Positions 51,146 through 59,759 of a stretch of 64,000 nucleotides of DNA are shown here, in pieces. The notes below the pieces were generated by a model. The model searched no databases and was not told the origin of the DNA. It was given only the letters and a program-made list of their open reading frames with translations. Position numbers and translations under genes: made by a program. Source of the stretch: Alphaproteobacteria bacterium (GTDB taxonomy: Bacteria > Pseudomonadota > Alphaproteobacteria > UBA8366 > Aestuariispiraceae); the NCBI GenBank assembly GCA_030065235.1, contig JASJDC010000007.1, forward strand, positions 124,001-188,000. The letters run 5' to 3'. Each line of letters starts with the position of its first letter. Position 1 is the stretch's first letter.

Positions 51146-52135
51146 GTGCAGGCCCGCATCGACCTAAGCGTTCGATCGGAGAGTTGGCCTCTGGCTCAGG
51201 TCTTCAAGATTTCGCGCGGGGCCAAGACGAGCGCCGAGGTGGTGGTCGTCGAACTGCGCCAGGGAGACTGCCGCGGCTGGGGCGAATGCGTCCCCTATCC
51301 CCGCTATGGCGAGAGCGTCGAGAGCGTGATCGCGCAAGCCGAGACAATGCGCGATGCGCTGAGCAATGGATTGGACAGGCTGTCGCTGCAGCAGGCGATG
51401 GCGCCGGGCGCCGCGCGGAACGCACTCGATTGCGCATTCTGGGACCTAGAGGCGAAACGCAGCCGAACCCCGGTCTGGCGCCTCGCGGGACTGGAGCCGC
51501 CGCAATCGGTCGTCACGGCCTATACGATCAGTCTGGGCGCGCCGGAGGAGATGGGGGCGTCGGCCGCGGCCAACGCGGATCGACCTCTGATGAAACTGAA
51601 ACTGACCGGCGCGGGCGATCTCGAGCGGGTTTCGGCGGTGCGTCAGAACGCGCCGGACGCCGCCCTGATCGTCGATGCGAATGAAGGTTGGACGCCGGAG
51701 ATGGTCGAGCCCTATGCGCGGGACCTGAAAGATCTGGGAGTCAGTATGATCGAACAGCCGCTGCCCGCTGATCAAGACGCGGCGCTCGCCGATCTCGACC
51801 ACCCGGTCCCGTTTTGCGCCGACGAATCCGCGCACACCCGTGACGGGATCGAAACCCTGGCGCGCCGTTACGACATGATCAACATCAAGCTCGACAAGAC
51901 CGGCGGGCTGACCGAGGCGTTGCGGCTGAAGCAGGCGGCCCGCGACGCGGGCATGGGGATCATGGTCGGCTGTATGGTCGGCACCTCTCTGGCCATGGCG
52001 CCGGCCGTATTGCTGGCGCAAGGCGCTGAGATCGTCGACCTGGACGGGCCGCTTTTGATGGCGCAGGACCGCGAACCCGGCCTGCGCTACGAGGGCAGCC
52101 GGCTGGCCCCGCCGGATCCGACCTTCTGGGGCTGA
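51146..52135 (+). CDS. dgcA: N-acetyl-D-glutamate racemase DgcA (dipeptide epimerase family)
   Basis: The product is 329 aa from the GTG at 51146, five bases after GGGAGGG. The frame runs open another 190 codons upstream, but that is the shadow of dgcN. It is an enolase-superfamily member with LMKLKLTG (Lys-x-Lys general base), IVDANEGW (first metal Asp), IEQPLP (Glu), FCADES (Asp) and INIKLDKTGGL (second Lys). GWGECVPYPRYGESV is the family N-terminal capping loop. Known relatives epimerise L-Ala-D/L-Glu or N-acetyl-Glu. The partner dgcN ends 20 bases upstream, on the same strand. It supports use of D-Glu from peptidoglycan. Confidence 0.92.
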   Translation: MQARIDLSVRSESWPLAQVFKISRGAKTSAEVVVVELRQGDCRGWGECVPYPRYGESVESVIAQAETMRDALSNGLDRLSLQQAMAPGAARNALDCAFWDLEAKRSRTPVWRLAGLEPPQSVVTAYTISLGAPEEMGASAAANADRPLMKLKLTGAGDLERVSAVRQNAPDAALIVDANEGWTPEMVEPYARDLKDLGVSMIEQPLPADQDAALADLDHPVPFCADESAHTRDGIETLARRYDMINIKLDKTGGLTEALRLKQAARDAGMGIMVGCMVGTSLAMAPAVLLAQGAEIVDLDGPLLMAQDREPGLRYEGSRLAPPDPTFWG

Positions 52136-52178
52136 ATGCGGGCGCGCGCCGTCAGCCCTGCGGTTTTCGGGATGACTC

Positions 52179-54197
52179 TCAGCCAGACGGGACGGCGGCG
52201 GTCTTTTCGGCTTCCGAGAGACGATCGCCGGCGAGCACATGGTCCGGCGGAAAATAGAGCGACACGGTTGTCCCGACGCCTGGCTCGCTGTCGATCCGCA
52301 TTGAGCCGTTGTGCAGTTCGATCAACCCATTGACCAACGGCAGCCCGAGCCCCGTTCCCTCGAAGCTGCGGTTCAGTTTCGAGTCGATCTGCGAGAACGG
52401 GGCCAAAGCGGTGGGTATGTCCTCCTCGGCCATCCCGATGCCAGTGTCCCGCACGGACAGGACGACGCCGCGATCTTTGTCATCCAACTCGGCCGCGATT
52501 GTCACCACGCCGCCCCGTCTTGTGAATTTGATGGCGTTGGACACCAGGTTGATCAGGATCTGGCGGACGATTTGTTCTTCGCTGGAGAGCGTCGGCAAAT
52601 CAGACTGGATCGCCAATTCGAGGGTGACGCCGCTTTGTTCAGCGCGCTGACGCATCAAGCGGATCGTCGCGACCGCGGCCTCGTGAAGGCTGACCGGTTC
52701 GCGATTGATGGTGCGATTGCCGACCTCCGTCTTTGAGAGGTCCAATATGTCATTGATGATGGCCAGCAGATGGCCGCCGCTGTCTCGGATGTCCCCCGCG
52801 AATTCCTTGTATTCCGGCGCGCCGATCGGGCCGTACAACTCGTCCCGTAAAACTTCCGCAAAGCCGATGACGCTGTTCAGCGGCGTGCGCAGCTCATGGC
52901 TCATTTGGGCGATGAACTGTGTTTTGGCGCGGTTCGCCCGTTCCGCTTCTTCCTTGGCGCGCGTGAGTTCATGGCCGCGTTCGACGAATTCGGTGACATC
53001 AAGCTCGATGAGAAGAATCCCGCCCTCGCGGGTTGGACTGGTCCGACGCTCAAACCATCCGTCGCCAACCTTGTATAGGACCTCATTGCGGACCGGTTCG
53101 CGCCAACGCGCCAATTCGGCCTCGATCCAAGCGGCGCGTTCCGCATCATCCTGCATCTCGCGGACGCTCTGCATCCGATCGGAGTGCGCCATTGCGGTGA
53201 GCACGTCTCGCGCGCTGGCCCCCAGCTCGATCTCGTCGTCAGCGCGCGCGTAGACCTCGCGGAACCTTGTGTTCGCAACCACCAGACGGTCGGTCGCGTC
53301 GAACAGCAAAATGCCGACGCGCAATGTATTCACCGCATCCGCCAACCTCGTTTGGGCGAGGGTCTCCTGCCGCTCCCGCTGGACGATATCGGTGACTTCC
53401 CGGCCGACGCCGCGATAACCGAGAAACCGGTTTTCGGCGTCAAAAACAGGCGTGCCGCTGATCGAGATATAACTGATCTTGCGATCGGAAATCAGGGCGG
53501 GATATCGGAAATCGTGAAACGCCTCGCGGTTGGCGATATGAGCCAGCAGCGGCTTGAAGGCGTCGCCCGACGGGTTCAAAGCCAGATCGGCGCGTTTCTT
53601 GCCGATCACGTCTTCCGGCCTGAGGCCCGTATATTCTTCAAGACTGTCGGTGACATCGATATAGACATCGTCGGCGTCGGTTTCCCAGAACCATTCGGAC
53701 GCGGCGGCGGCGAAGTCCGTGAGCCGTTGTTCGCGTTGGATCAAGGCTTCTTCCCGCGCTTTCAATTCCGTGATGTCGACGAAGAGCCCGATCATCCAGT
53801 CGTCTGGGAGGCGTTTCTGATCGTAGCGCAACCAAGTTCCGGACTGGGTCGAGACTTCAATCGGCTCCGGACCGTCAGCGCGCCCGCCCGATGTATTCGG
53901 TGACGCACCCGGATCTGAATAAGGGCGGAAGGCGCTCAGGCCTGCTTCTTGAAATCGGCTCAGCAACGCGGCGTAGGGCGCGCCGACAGCGTCCGCCGCC
54001 GTATCAGGCAGCAATTGACGCACGGTGTCGCTGACATCAACGACGACCCCGTCCGGATCGACGAGAACATAGCCGTAACCGCTGTCGGCGCGCATCAGAA
54101 ACGTCAGCAGGCGCTCCCGCCCCTCCGCCGCGGCGCTTTGTGAAGACGGCGGGGCTGCGGCGGTCGTCGCCGATGGGCTGCTGAGGTCCTTTGTCAT
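52179..54197 (-). CDS. PAS-domain sensor histidine kinase
   Basis: The product is 672 aa. Order: an N-terminal region with PAS-like segments (about 30-140 and 150-290, e.g. AASEWFWETDADDVYIDVTDSLEEYTGL), a third PAS-like block (about 295-415), a dimerisation helix with the phospho-acceptor His433 in AQMSHELRTPLN, and an HATPase_c domain (about 540-660) with N box (NLVSNAIKF), G1 (DTGIGM) and G2 (GTGLGLPLVNGLI). There is no transmembrane segment, so it is cytoplasmic. No response regulator gene is adjacent, making it an orphan kinase; the receiver domain of the SypE-like protein 5 kb away is one candidate partner, without sequence proof. It converges on dgcA. Confidence 0.92.
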   Translation of the reverse strand: MTKDLSSPSATTAAAPPSSQSAAAEGRERLLTFLMRADSGYGYVLVDPDGVVVDVSDTVRQLLPDTAADAVGAPYAALLSRFQEAGLSAFRPYSDPGASPNTSGGRADGPEPIEVSTQSGTWLRYDQKRLPDDWMIGLFVDITELKAREEALIQREQRLTDFAAAASEWFWETDADDVYIDVTDSLEEYTGLRPEDVIGKKRADLALNPSGDAFKPLLAHIANREAFHDFRYPALISDRKISYISISGTPVFDAENRFLGYRGVGREVTDIVQRERQETLAQTRLADAVNTLRVGILLFDATDRLVVANTRFREVYARADDEIELGASARDVLTAMAHSDRMQSVREMQDDAERAAWIEAELARWREPVRNEVLYKVGDGWFERRTSPTREGGILLIELDVTEFVERGHELTRAKEEAERANRAKTQFIAQMSHELRTPLNSVIGFAEVLRDELYGPIGAPEYKEFAGDIRDSGGHLLAIINDILDLSKTEVGNRTINREPVSLHEAAVATIRLMRQRAEQSGVTLELAIQSDLPTLSSEEQIVRQILINLVSNAIKFTRRGGVVTIAAELDDKDRGVVLSVRDTGIGMAEEDIPTALAPFSQIDSKLNRSFEGTGLGLPLVNGLIELHNGSMRIDSEPGVGTTVSLYFPPDHVLAGDRLSEAEKTAAVPSG

Positions 54198-54263
54198 GAC
54201 GGGCGGCGCACATTCCGCTTGCTACGGCGGATTGAGCGCGCGGGCGCTTGAAGGCGCGATGAG

Positions 54264-55019
54264 CTAAGGCGTTGCCGGGGCGAAGGCGAGGGCGCGCGCC
54301 CGTTGTTCCGCCAGCCGTTGCGCCTTGTAGCCGCGGGGCGTTGTCGAAACCGTACGCCGGGTCGGCGGCGACTGGCCAGCGCTGGCCCCTGCGCTCTTGT
54401 CCGGCGCGCTAAGGATAGAGGCGTGGCGCTCCGCTCCGTCATGTCGACGCAAAGCCCTCCATTCCGCGTGAACTTTGCTTCTATAATGCGTATTCCGGCT
54501 GGCCAAGGCCGAATGATAACGGCGCACCGCTGCGCCCCAAGATTTGTGCCGCGCCTTCAGGTCGAGAAGGAAACTGGTCGCATAGGCGACATTGATGACC
54601 GGGTCGAAAGCCTCTTCGAGGCTTCGGAAGGCGGTCGGGTGATGTTTCAGATTCACCTGCATGCATCCGACATCGATGCTGTAGACGCCGGACCGGATCA
54701 GTGCGCGGACGCCTTCGACCGCCGCTTGTTTGGTCGGGAAATAGCGGCCCTCGCCCTCGGCGTTGATGGTCCAGGGCCAGGCGACGCGGGCGCCGGCCGC
54801 CGCGCGGTAAACGCCCGTTTCGGTCAACGCGATCGCATGCAGCAGATCTTCAGGCGCGCCGCTGAGGCGCTCGGCCGCTTTTGTCGCTTCAAAGCAGAGC
54901 CTTGCGTCGAGCGGCGGCGGCTCGGACCGTTCCGTCGCGTCGCCCGGCGTTGCGACGGTCAGCGACAGGGCGGCGAAGACGGCGCTCGCCAAAAGGGTTC
55001 GGGCGCGCAACTGCGGCAT
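54264..55019 (-). CDS. Lytic transglycosylase (SLT) domain protein
   Basis: The product is 251 aa from the ATG at 55019, preceded by GGAGAGAG. A signal peptide covers about residues 1-28 (TLLASAVFAALSLTVATPGDA). The SLT domain follows, with catalytic Glu67 in AIALTETGVYR, then SIDVGCMQVNLKHHP and FDPVINVAYATSFLLDL, family blocks. The C-terminal 50 residues are basic and unstructured. It acts in the periplasm on peptidoglycan glycan strands, releasing anhydromuropeptides. It is shorter than the classic Slt and more like the small stand-alone forms. It lies between the sensor kinase and the tRNA gene. Confidence 0.9.
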   Translation of the reverse strand: MPQLRARTLLASAVFAALSLTVATPGDATERSEPPPLDARLCFEATKAAERLSGAPEDLLHAIALTETGVYRAAAGARVAWPWTINAEGEGRYFPTKQAAVEGVRALIRSGVYSIDVGCMQVNLKHHPTAFRSLEEAFDPVINVAYATSFLLDLKARHKSWGAAVRRYHSALASRNTHYRSKVHAEWRALRRHDGAERHASILSAPDKSAGASAGQSPPTRRTVSTTPRGYKAQRLAEQRARALAFAPATP

Positions 55020-55227
55020 GCTCTCTCTCCAATATGGCGGGCGGGAACCCGCACTTCTCTCTCGCGAGGGGCCTCGCAAACCACGTGCCAGCGCGGCCCG
55101 CGAACCCGGCGCGATGGGGCTTGCAGCGCCTCAAATCCGGTGCTACATCGCCGCTCCTCGACGACGGGCCGGCCGGGTGCATTGTGGATCGAATTCGAAC
55201 CCTGCGCCCAAGCGTTTCCGTCAGGCA

Positions 55228-55302
55228 GGGCGCGTAGCTCAGCGGGAGAGCACTTCGTTGACATCGAAGGGGTCACTGGTTCAATCCCAGTCGTGCCCAC
55301 CA
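55228..55302 (+). tRNA. tRNA-Val (anticodon GAC)
   Basis: The cloverleaf is readable by eye: acceptor stem GGGCGCG/CGTGCCC with one G-U pair, D arm with GCTCAGC-GGGAGAGC, anticodon stem CTTCG/CGAAG with loop TTGACAT (anticodon GAC), and T arm CTGGTTCAATCCCAG. The 3' ACCA is encoded. It is followed at once by a strong terminator. No integrase or att-like repeat accompanies it. Confidence 0.96.
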
Positions 55303-55303
55303 T

Positions 55304-55339
55304 GAAAGCCCCAAGGGAAACCTTGGGGCTTTCTTTTTC
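55304..55339 (+). terminator. Rho-independent terminator after tRNA-Val
   Basis: GAAAGCCCCAAGG, loop GAAA, CCTTGGGGCTTTC then TTTTT, one base after the tRNA CCA end. The 13-bp stem is perfect. Confidence 0.95.
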
Positions 55340-55371
55340 GAGCCGCTGCTTCGCATCGAGCGCTGGGCAAA

Positions 55372-55400
55372 GAAAAACCCCGCCTCGATCCGACGGGGTT
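55372..55400 (-). terminator. Rho-independent terminator of cspA
   Basis: On the minus strand AACCCCG and CGGGGTT pair around an 11-base loop and are followed by TTTTTC, 50 bases after the cspA stop. Confidence 0.85.
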
Positions 55401-55449
55401 CGTCTTGACGTGCGGCGCGGAAAACACCGCGCCGTCCGAATGACGGCGT

Positions 55450-55653
55450 TTAGGCGTCGCGGATATTCACCGCTTTCGGACCGCGCGCTTCCTGCTCCGT
55501 ATCGAACTCGACCTTCTGGCCCTCGGACAGGGTGTTCATGCCCGACCGCTCAACATCCGAGATGTGAACGAAGACGTCTTTGGAGCCTTCTTCCGGCGTG
55601 ATGAAGCCGAAGCCCTTGGTCGTGTTGAAGAATTTAACAGTACCGATGGTCAT
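55450..55653 (-). CDS. cspA: Cold shock protein, CspA family
   Basis: The product is 67 aa, a single [36 protein letters not shown], with RNP1 (KGFGFI) and RNP2 (VFVHI) intact, then [25 protein letters not shown]. The start Met is at 55653; five codons upstream (MGYTE) are also in frame but the family start is MT-x-GTVKFF. An upstream leader of about 150 bases includes a CCGCC-ATTG-TGGCGG hairpin, typical of cold-shock mRNAs. It is a cytoplasmic RNA chaperone. It is the second cold-shock gene in the window. Confidence 0.95.
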   Translation of the reverse strand: MTIGTVKFFNTTKGFGFITPEEGSKDVFVHISDVERSGMNTLSEGQKVEFDTEQEARGPKAVNIRDA

Positions 55654-55904
55654 TTCCGTGTATCCCATGCATGATTTTAGTCCTCATCCGCCACAATGGC
55701 GGAGAAGGAAGAATGAGGCCAATTGCTTGGGGACTGTTAGAAAGGAAGCTTCGCCACCAGTCGAGATCCGCAACCCGACGCCAACATTCGTGTCGTATGG
55801 TTAAGCGAGACTCAATCAAATCACAAGGAAAATCACCGGCGACGTCACGGGGCCGGGCCGGCGACCGGCGCAAGCGAGGCGCGCCGCGGTCTAGGCGTCG
55901 CCGA

Positions 55905-56219
55905 TCAGGAGGCCGCCCAATAATCCACCACGGTCACCCGTGCGATCCATCGCCCGGCCCAATCCGCGAAAGCCTTGTGATCCGGGTGCGGCAAATAGGC
56001 GTCGCGCGCCGCGTCGCTAAGAAAGGTCAGAGTGAAACAGTGGCTATGGCCCTGATCGAGGCCTTCCGGACTGTTGTTCACGCCCCATTCGATCGCTTCA
56101 ATCCCCGGCACGACGGTCTTGAGCGCGAGAAACCGCGTGACGATTTCATCAAGCTCCGGCTGTGTGGTTCCCGGCTTGAAGCCGAATAGGACAACGTGGC
56201 GCAACGCGCGGGTCGGCAT
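55905..56219 (-). CDS. Dabb (stress-responsive A/B barrel) family protein
   Basis: The product is 104 aa, a single ferredoxin-like Dabb domain: LRHVVLFGFKPGTTQPELDEIVTRF at the start, EAIEWGVNNSPEGLDQGHSHCFTLTFLSDAARDAYLPHPDHKAF in the middle. The conserved His near the start and the His-rich HSHC/HPDHKAF blocks are typical. Dimers form a small beta-barrel; roles in bacteria are mostly unknown. It is isolated between cspA and the DUF1772 gene on the same strand. Confidence 0.9.
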   Translation of the reverse strand: MPTRALRHVVLFGFKPGTTQPELDEIVTRFLALKTVVPGIEAIEWGVNNSPEGLDQGHSHCFTLTFLSDAARDAYLPHPDHKAFADWAGRWIARVTVVDYWAAS

Positions 56220-56272
56220 GGCGGCGATACTCCGGTTACGGACAAAGGCGGCTCGATCGATCTCGGCTCATC

Positions 56273-56827
56273 CTAACCGGCGCTGATCGCATAAATAAAC
56301 AACAGACAGGCCAGGCCGGACGACAGCGCGCGTATGTGATTCCACAAGGTCCATTGGCGGATATAGTCGCGCCAAAAAAGGGCGCCTTCACGGCTGGCCG
56401 GGTCAACCGCGTCCAGTTCCTCGTTCAGCGGGACATTGAACAGTCCGGTGCATAGGAACATGCCGACGAAATAGACCAGCCCCGCCGCCACCACCGATCC
56501 GGCGACGGAGATGTCGGCGGCGCTCCAGACGGTGGGCGTCGCGAACATCGCCGGCCCGAACGCGGTCCAGGCGACGTCTGAAGACCAGACATAGAACACC
56601 GCCGCGACCAAGGCGATGCTGATCGCCGTGGTGACGAAGAAGAGCGGCATGAAAGGCGAACGTAAGATCACGCGATTGATGCTTTGCATCGCCATGGCGC
56701 CAGCCGTGGCCGGCATGCTCGACAACGCTTTCATCACGAAGGTTGAGAAGGCGAAATACAGGCCCGTCATCATGCCGCAACCGATCGCCCCGATCCACAG
56801 CAACAGGGTGAATCCTGTATCGATCAT
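56273..56827 (-). CDS. DUF1772 membrane protein
   Basis: The product is 184 aa with four hydrophobic helices. It matches DUF1772 (anthrone-oxygenase-like), with FTLLLWIGAIGCGMMTGLYFAFSTFVMKAL at the start and FNVPLNEELDAVDP late, then WTLWNHIRALSSGLACLLFIYAIS. An inner-membrane protein; function in bacteria unknown. It is divergent from a TetR gene, with two palindromes between them, so it is probably repressed by that regulator. Confidence 0.9.
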   Translation of the reverse strand: MIDTGFTLLLWIGAIGCGMMTGLYFAFSTFVMKALSSMPATAGAMAMQSINRVILRSPFMPLFFVTTAISIALVAAVFYVWSSDVAWTAFGPAMFATPTVWSAADISVAGSVVAAGLVYFVGMFLCTGLFNVPLNEELDAVDPASREGALFWRDYIRQWTLWNHIRALSSGLACLLFIYAISAG

Positions 56828-56911
56828 ATCGTCGGTCCTTTGCGCATGGGATGTTCGGCCGCTCGGCGCTTTTGAGCATGATGGTTTGACATTGTGGCGA
56901 TGGCATGGCGC

Positions 56912-56952
56912 TTTACACGGTGTAAATTAAGAGAAGGTTGACACGGTGTCAA
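56912..56952. promoter_or_regulatory. Two near-identical TetR operators
   Basis: TTTACAC-G-GTGTAAA (56912-56926) and TTGACAC-G-GTGTCAA (56938-56952) are perfect 7-1-7 palindromes with the shared core ACACGGTGT and centres 26 bp apart. The second includes the GTG start of the TetR gene. A third, half-matching site (TTGACATTGTGG) is near 56886. The layout suggests cooperative autorepression and control of the divergent DUF1772 gene. Confidence 0.8.
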
Positions 56953-57560
56953 GTGCGGAGCCAACGACCCGGGAAAAAATCCTTGCGGCCACGGCCGCGC
57001 TCCTCGCCGCCGGGCCGGGACAGGCCGGCGCGGTGCGGATGTCGGATGTCGCGAAGAAAGCCGGGCTCTCGCGTCAGGCGGTCTATCTGCATTTCACCTC
57101 GCGGGCGGATTTGCTGGCCGCGGCGACGCGCTATATCGACGCCCAGCATGGCGTCCGGATGCGCCTGGCGGCCAGCCGAGAGGCGAAGACCGGCCGCGCG
57201 CGGCTTGACGCTTTTGTGCAGGCCTGGGCCGACTATTTGCCTGTGATTTATCCGGCGGTCCGCGCCCTTTTGGCGATGACCGAAACCGACGCCGAGGCCG
57301 CCGAGGCTTGGGATGCGCGGATGGCGGACTTGCGCGATGGCTGCCGCGCCGCGATCGAGGCCCTGGAGCGCGAGGGCGCGTTGGCGCCGACTGTCGGGGA
57401 TGGATCGGAGCAAGCGCGTGTCCGAACCGCGACCGATATCCTCTGGACGCTGCTGTCGGTGCGCAACTGGGAGCATTTGACCCGCGACTGCGGCTGGGAC
57501 CAGGCCGTCTATACCGCTTTCCTGCAAGAGGCGGCGCGGCGCCTGTTGGTCCGCGGATAA
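56946..57560 (+). CDS. TetR-family transcriptional regulator
   Basis: The product is 204 aa from a GTG at 56946, with GAGAAGG nine bases upstream. HTH at residues 8-55: TREKILAATAALLAAGPGQAGAVRMSDVAKKAGLSRQAVYLHFTSRADLL, in parts. The ligand domain (70-200) is helical and ends in WEHLTRDCGWDQAVYTAFLQEAARRLL. The start codon lies inside a palindromic operator, so binding there would block its own initiation complex. Its likely target is the divergent DUF1772 gene; the ABC exporter 100 bases downstream is another candidate. The ligand is unknown. Confidence 0.93.
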   Translation: MSSAEPTTREKILAATAALLAAGPGQAGAVRMSDVAKKAGLSRQAVYLHFTSRADLLAAATRYIDAQHGVRMRLAASREAKTGRARLDAFVQAWADYLPVIYPAVRALLAMTETDAEAAEAWDARMADLRDGCRAAIEALEREGALAPTVGDGSEQARVRTATDILWTLLSVRNWEHLTRDCGWDQAVYTAFLQEAARRLLVRG

Positions 57561-57659
57561 GGCAGCGGGGTTGGCCACGCGGCGCAGAACCCCCTATAGG
57601 AAACGTCCGGACAACCCGCCCGCCCAACTTCGGGGCGCAGGCGCTGGCATGGGTGTGGG

Positions 57660-59519
57660 ATGAACAGCCAACTTCGGACACAAGGCAAGACGCTGGCGAC
57701 CCTGGCGCCCTATCTCTGGCCGCGCGGCGCGCTCGACGTGAAGGCCCGCGTCGTCTTGGCCTTGGCCGCGCTCGCCATGGCGAAAGTCGCGAATGTCTGG
57801 GTGCCGCTCTTCTACAAGGACGCGGTCGATACGTTGTCTGAGCTGGACCCGTCCGGCCTGACGGGCGGCCCGGCCTACGCCGCTATTCCGATCGGGCTGC
57901 TCCTGGCCTATGGCGGGGCCCGGGTCTTGAGCGTCGTGTTTCAGGAACTGCGCGAGATCCTCTTCGCGCGTGTCGCCCAGAGGACGATCCGGACCGTCGC
58001 GCTCAAGACGTTCCAACATCTGCACGCCCTATCGCTGCGCTTCCATCTCGACCGGCAGACCGGCGGGTTGAGCCGGGTCATCGAACGCGGGGTGAAGGGG
58101 ATCGAATTCGTCCTTTCTTTCATGCTGTTCAACATCATCCCGACGCTGCTTGAAATCCTGATGGTCTGCGCCGTGCTCTGGGGGCTCTTTAACTTCTGGT
58201 TCGCCGCCATCACTTTGACGACCATCGTCTCCTATATCGCCTACACGCTGATCGTCACTGAATGGCGGTTGAAGTTCCGGCGCAGGATGAACGAAGAAGA
58301 CGCCCAAGCGAACACGAAAGCCATCGACAGCCTGCTTAACTACGAGACCGTGAAATATTTCAGCGCCGAGGCGCATGAGGCGGATCGCTACGACCGGTCG
58401 CTGCAAGGCTATGAGCGTGCGGCGGTACGGTCGATCAGCTCTCTCTCAGTGGTGAATATCGGCCAAGGCCTGATCATCAGCACCGGTCTCGTCGCGGTCA
58501 TGGCCTTAGCAGCGTCGGGCTATGTCTCCGGCGAGATGACGATCGGCGATTTCGTGTTGGTGAACACCTATATGATCCAGCTCTTCCTGCCGCTGAATTT
58601 CCTCGGTTTCGTCTATCGTCAGATCCGACAATCGCTGACTGACATGGAGGACATGTTCTCCATGCTGGATATCGAGAAAGAGGTTACAGACGCGCCCGGC
58701 GCGACGCCGCTGTCGGTCAAGGCTGGGCGGGTTGAATTCGATCATGTTGATTTCGGGTACGATCCGCGCCGGCCGATTCTCAAAGATGTGTCCTTCACTG
58801 TCGAGCCGGGCTCGACCGTCGCCATTGTCGGGCCCAGCGGCGCAGGTAAATCGACCATCAGCCGCTTGCTGTTCCGGTTCTACGACGTGACGTACGGGGC
58901 GATCCGGATCGACGGCCAGGATCTGCGCGACGCGACCCAGGACAGCATCCGGCGCGCGTTGGGGATCGTTCCGCAGGATACTGTCTTGTTCAACGACAGC
59001 GTGCGCTACAATATCGCCTATGGCGGGCGCGCTGCGGACGCGACCGGGGCGGCGCCCGGGGAGTCCGCGGTCAGCGAGGCGGATATCGAACGCGCGGCCC
59101 GGCTCGCCCATATAGACGGCTTCATCCGATCCTTGCCGGATGGCTACGACACCGTCGTCGGCGAGCGCGGCCTGAAGCTCTCGGGCGGCGAGAAGCAGCG
59201 CGTCGCCATCGCCAGGACCATCGTCAAGAACCCGCCGATCCTGTTGTTCGACGAGGCGACCTCCGCCCTCGACACGGCGACCGAGCGGGAAATCCAGGCC
59301 AATCTCCGCGAGGTTTCCAAAGACCGCACGGCGTTGGTTATCGCTCACCGGCTCTCCACCGTGGTCGATGCGGATGAAATCCTGGTGCTCGAAGGGGGTC
59401 GGATCGTCGAGCGCGGCGGCCATCAGGCCTTGCTGGCGCAGGACGGCGTCTATGCAACCATGTGGCGCCGGCAACAGGAACAGGCGCAAAGGGGCGAAGA
59501 CCGCCTCTCCGAGGAGTAA
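57660..59519 (+). CDS. Atm1/HMT1-type ABC exporter (fused permease-ATPase)
   Basis: The product is 619 aa, a half-transporter of the ABCB7/Atm1 type. The N-terminal 330 residues hold six membrane helices with ETVKYFSAEAHEADRYDRSLQGYERA, a diagnostic Atm1 block. The ATPase domain has Walker A GPSGAGKST, Q loop GIVPQDTVLFN, signature LSGGEKQRVAIARTI and Walker B ILLFDEATSALD, then His in IAHRLST. Homodimers export glutathione-linked or sulfur compounds in mitochondria and heavy-metal/glutathione conjugates in bacteria. The start ATG follows no strong ribosome site. It follows the TetR gene by 99 bases on the same strand. Confidence 0.95.
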   Translation: MNSQLRTQGKTLATLAPYLWPRGALDVKARVVLALAALAMAKVANVWVPLFYKDAVDTLSELDPSGLTGGPAYAAIPIGLLLAYGGARVLSVVFQELREILFARVAQRTIRTVALKTFQHLHALSLRFHLDRQTGGLSRVIERGVKGIEFVLSFMLFNIIPTLLEILMVCAVLWGLFNFWFAAITLTTIVSYIAYTLIVTEWRLKFRRRMNEEDAQANTKAIDSLLNYETVKYFSAEAHEADRYDRSLQGYERAAVRSISSLSVVNIGQGLIISTGLVAVMALAASGYVSGEMTIGDFVLVNTYMIQLFLPLNFLGFVYRQIRQSLTDMEDMFSMLDIEKEVTDAPGATPLSVKAGRVEFDHVDFGYDPRRPILKDVSFTVEPGSTVAIVGPSGAGKSTISRLLFRFYDVTYGAIRIDGQDLRDATQDSIRRALGIVPQDTVLFNDSVRYNIAYGGRAADATGAAPGESAVSEADIERAARLAHIDGFIRSLPDGYDTVVGERGLKLSGGEKQRVAIARTIVKNPPILLFDEATSALDTATEREIQANLREVSKDRTALVIAHRLSTVVDADEILVLEGGRIVERGGHQALLAQDGVYATMWRRQQEQAQRGEDRLSEE

Positions 59520-59759
59520 GGCGCCAGCCGCCGACGGCGCAACTGCGTAAAGGGAATCGCGCCGACACGTCGGAAAGGCCAACAGCCGCCTGATGCATCG
59601 GCGCTGGGAGGTAGGGATAACTTTCTGTTTCAATTATTTATAGTATGAGATAAAGTAATTGCAGTGTAAAAAAGTGTCGGACCGCCCGGGAGCCGGGATT
59701 GCGTAGGTGTTTTCCAGGCTTGGCCGACGATCGACCGCCGAAAATAGCGGAGGAGCGAC

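Noticed and set aside
55228-55302. tRNA-Val as an integration site for a mobile element
   Set aside because: No integrase, no repeated 3' end of the tRNA and no foreign gene cluster adjoin it. A terminator follows directly.
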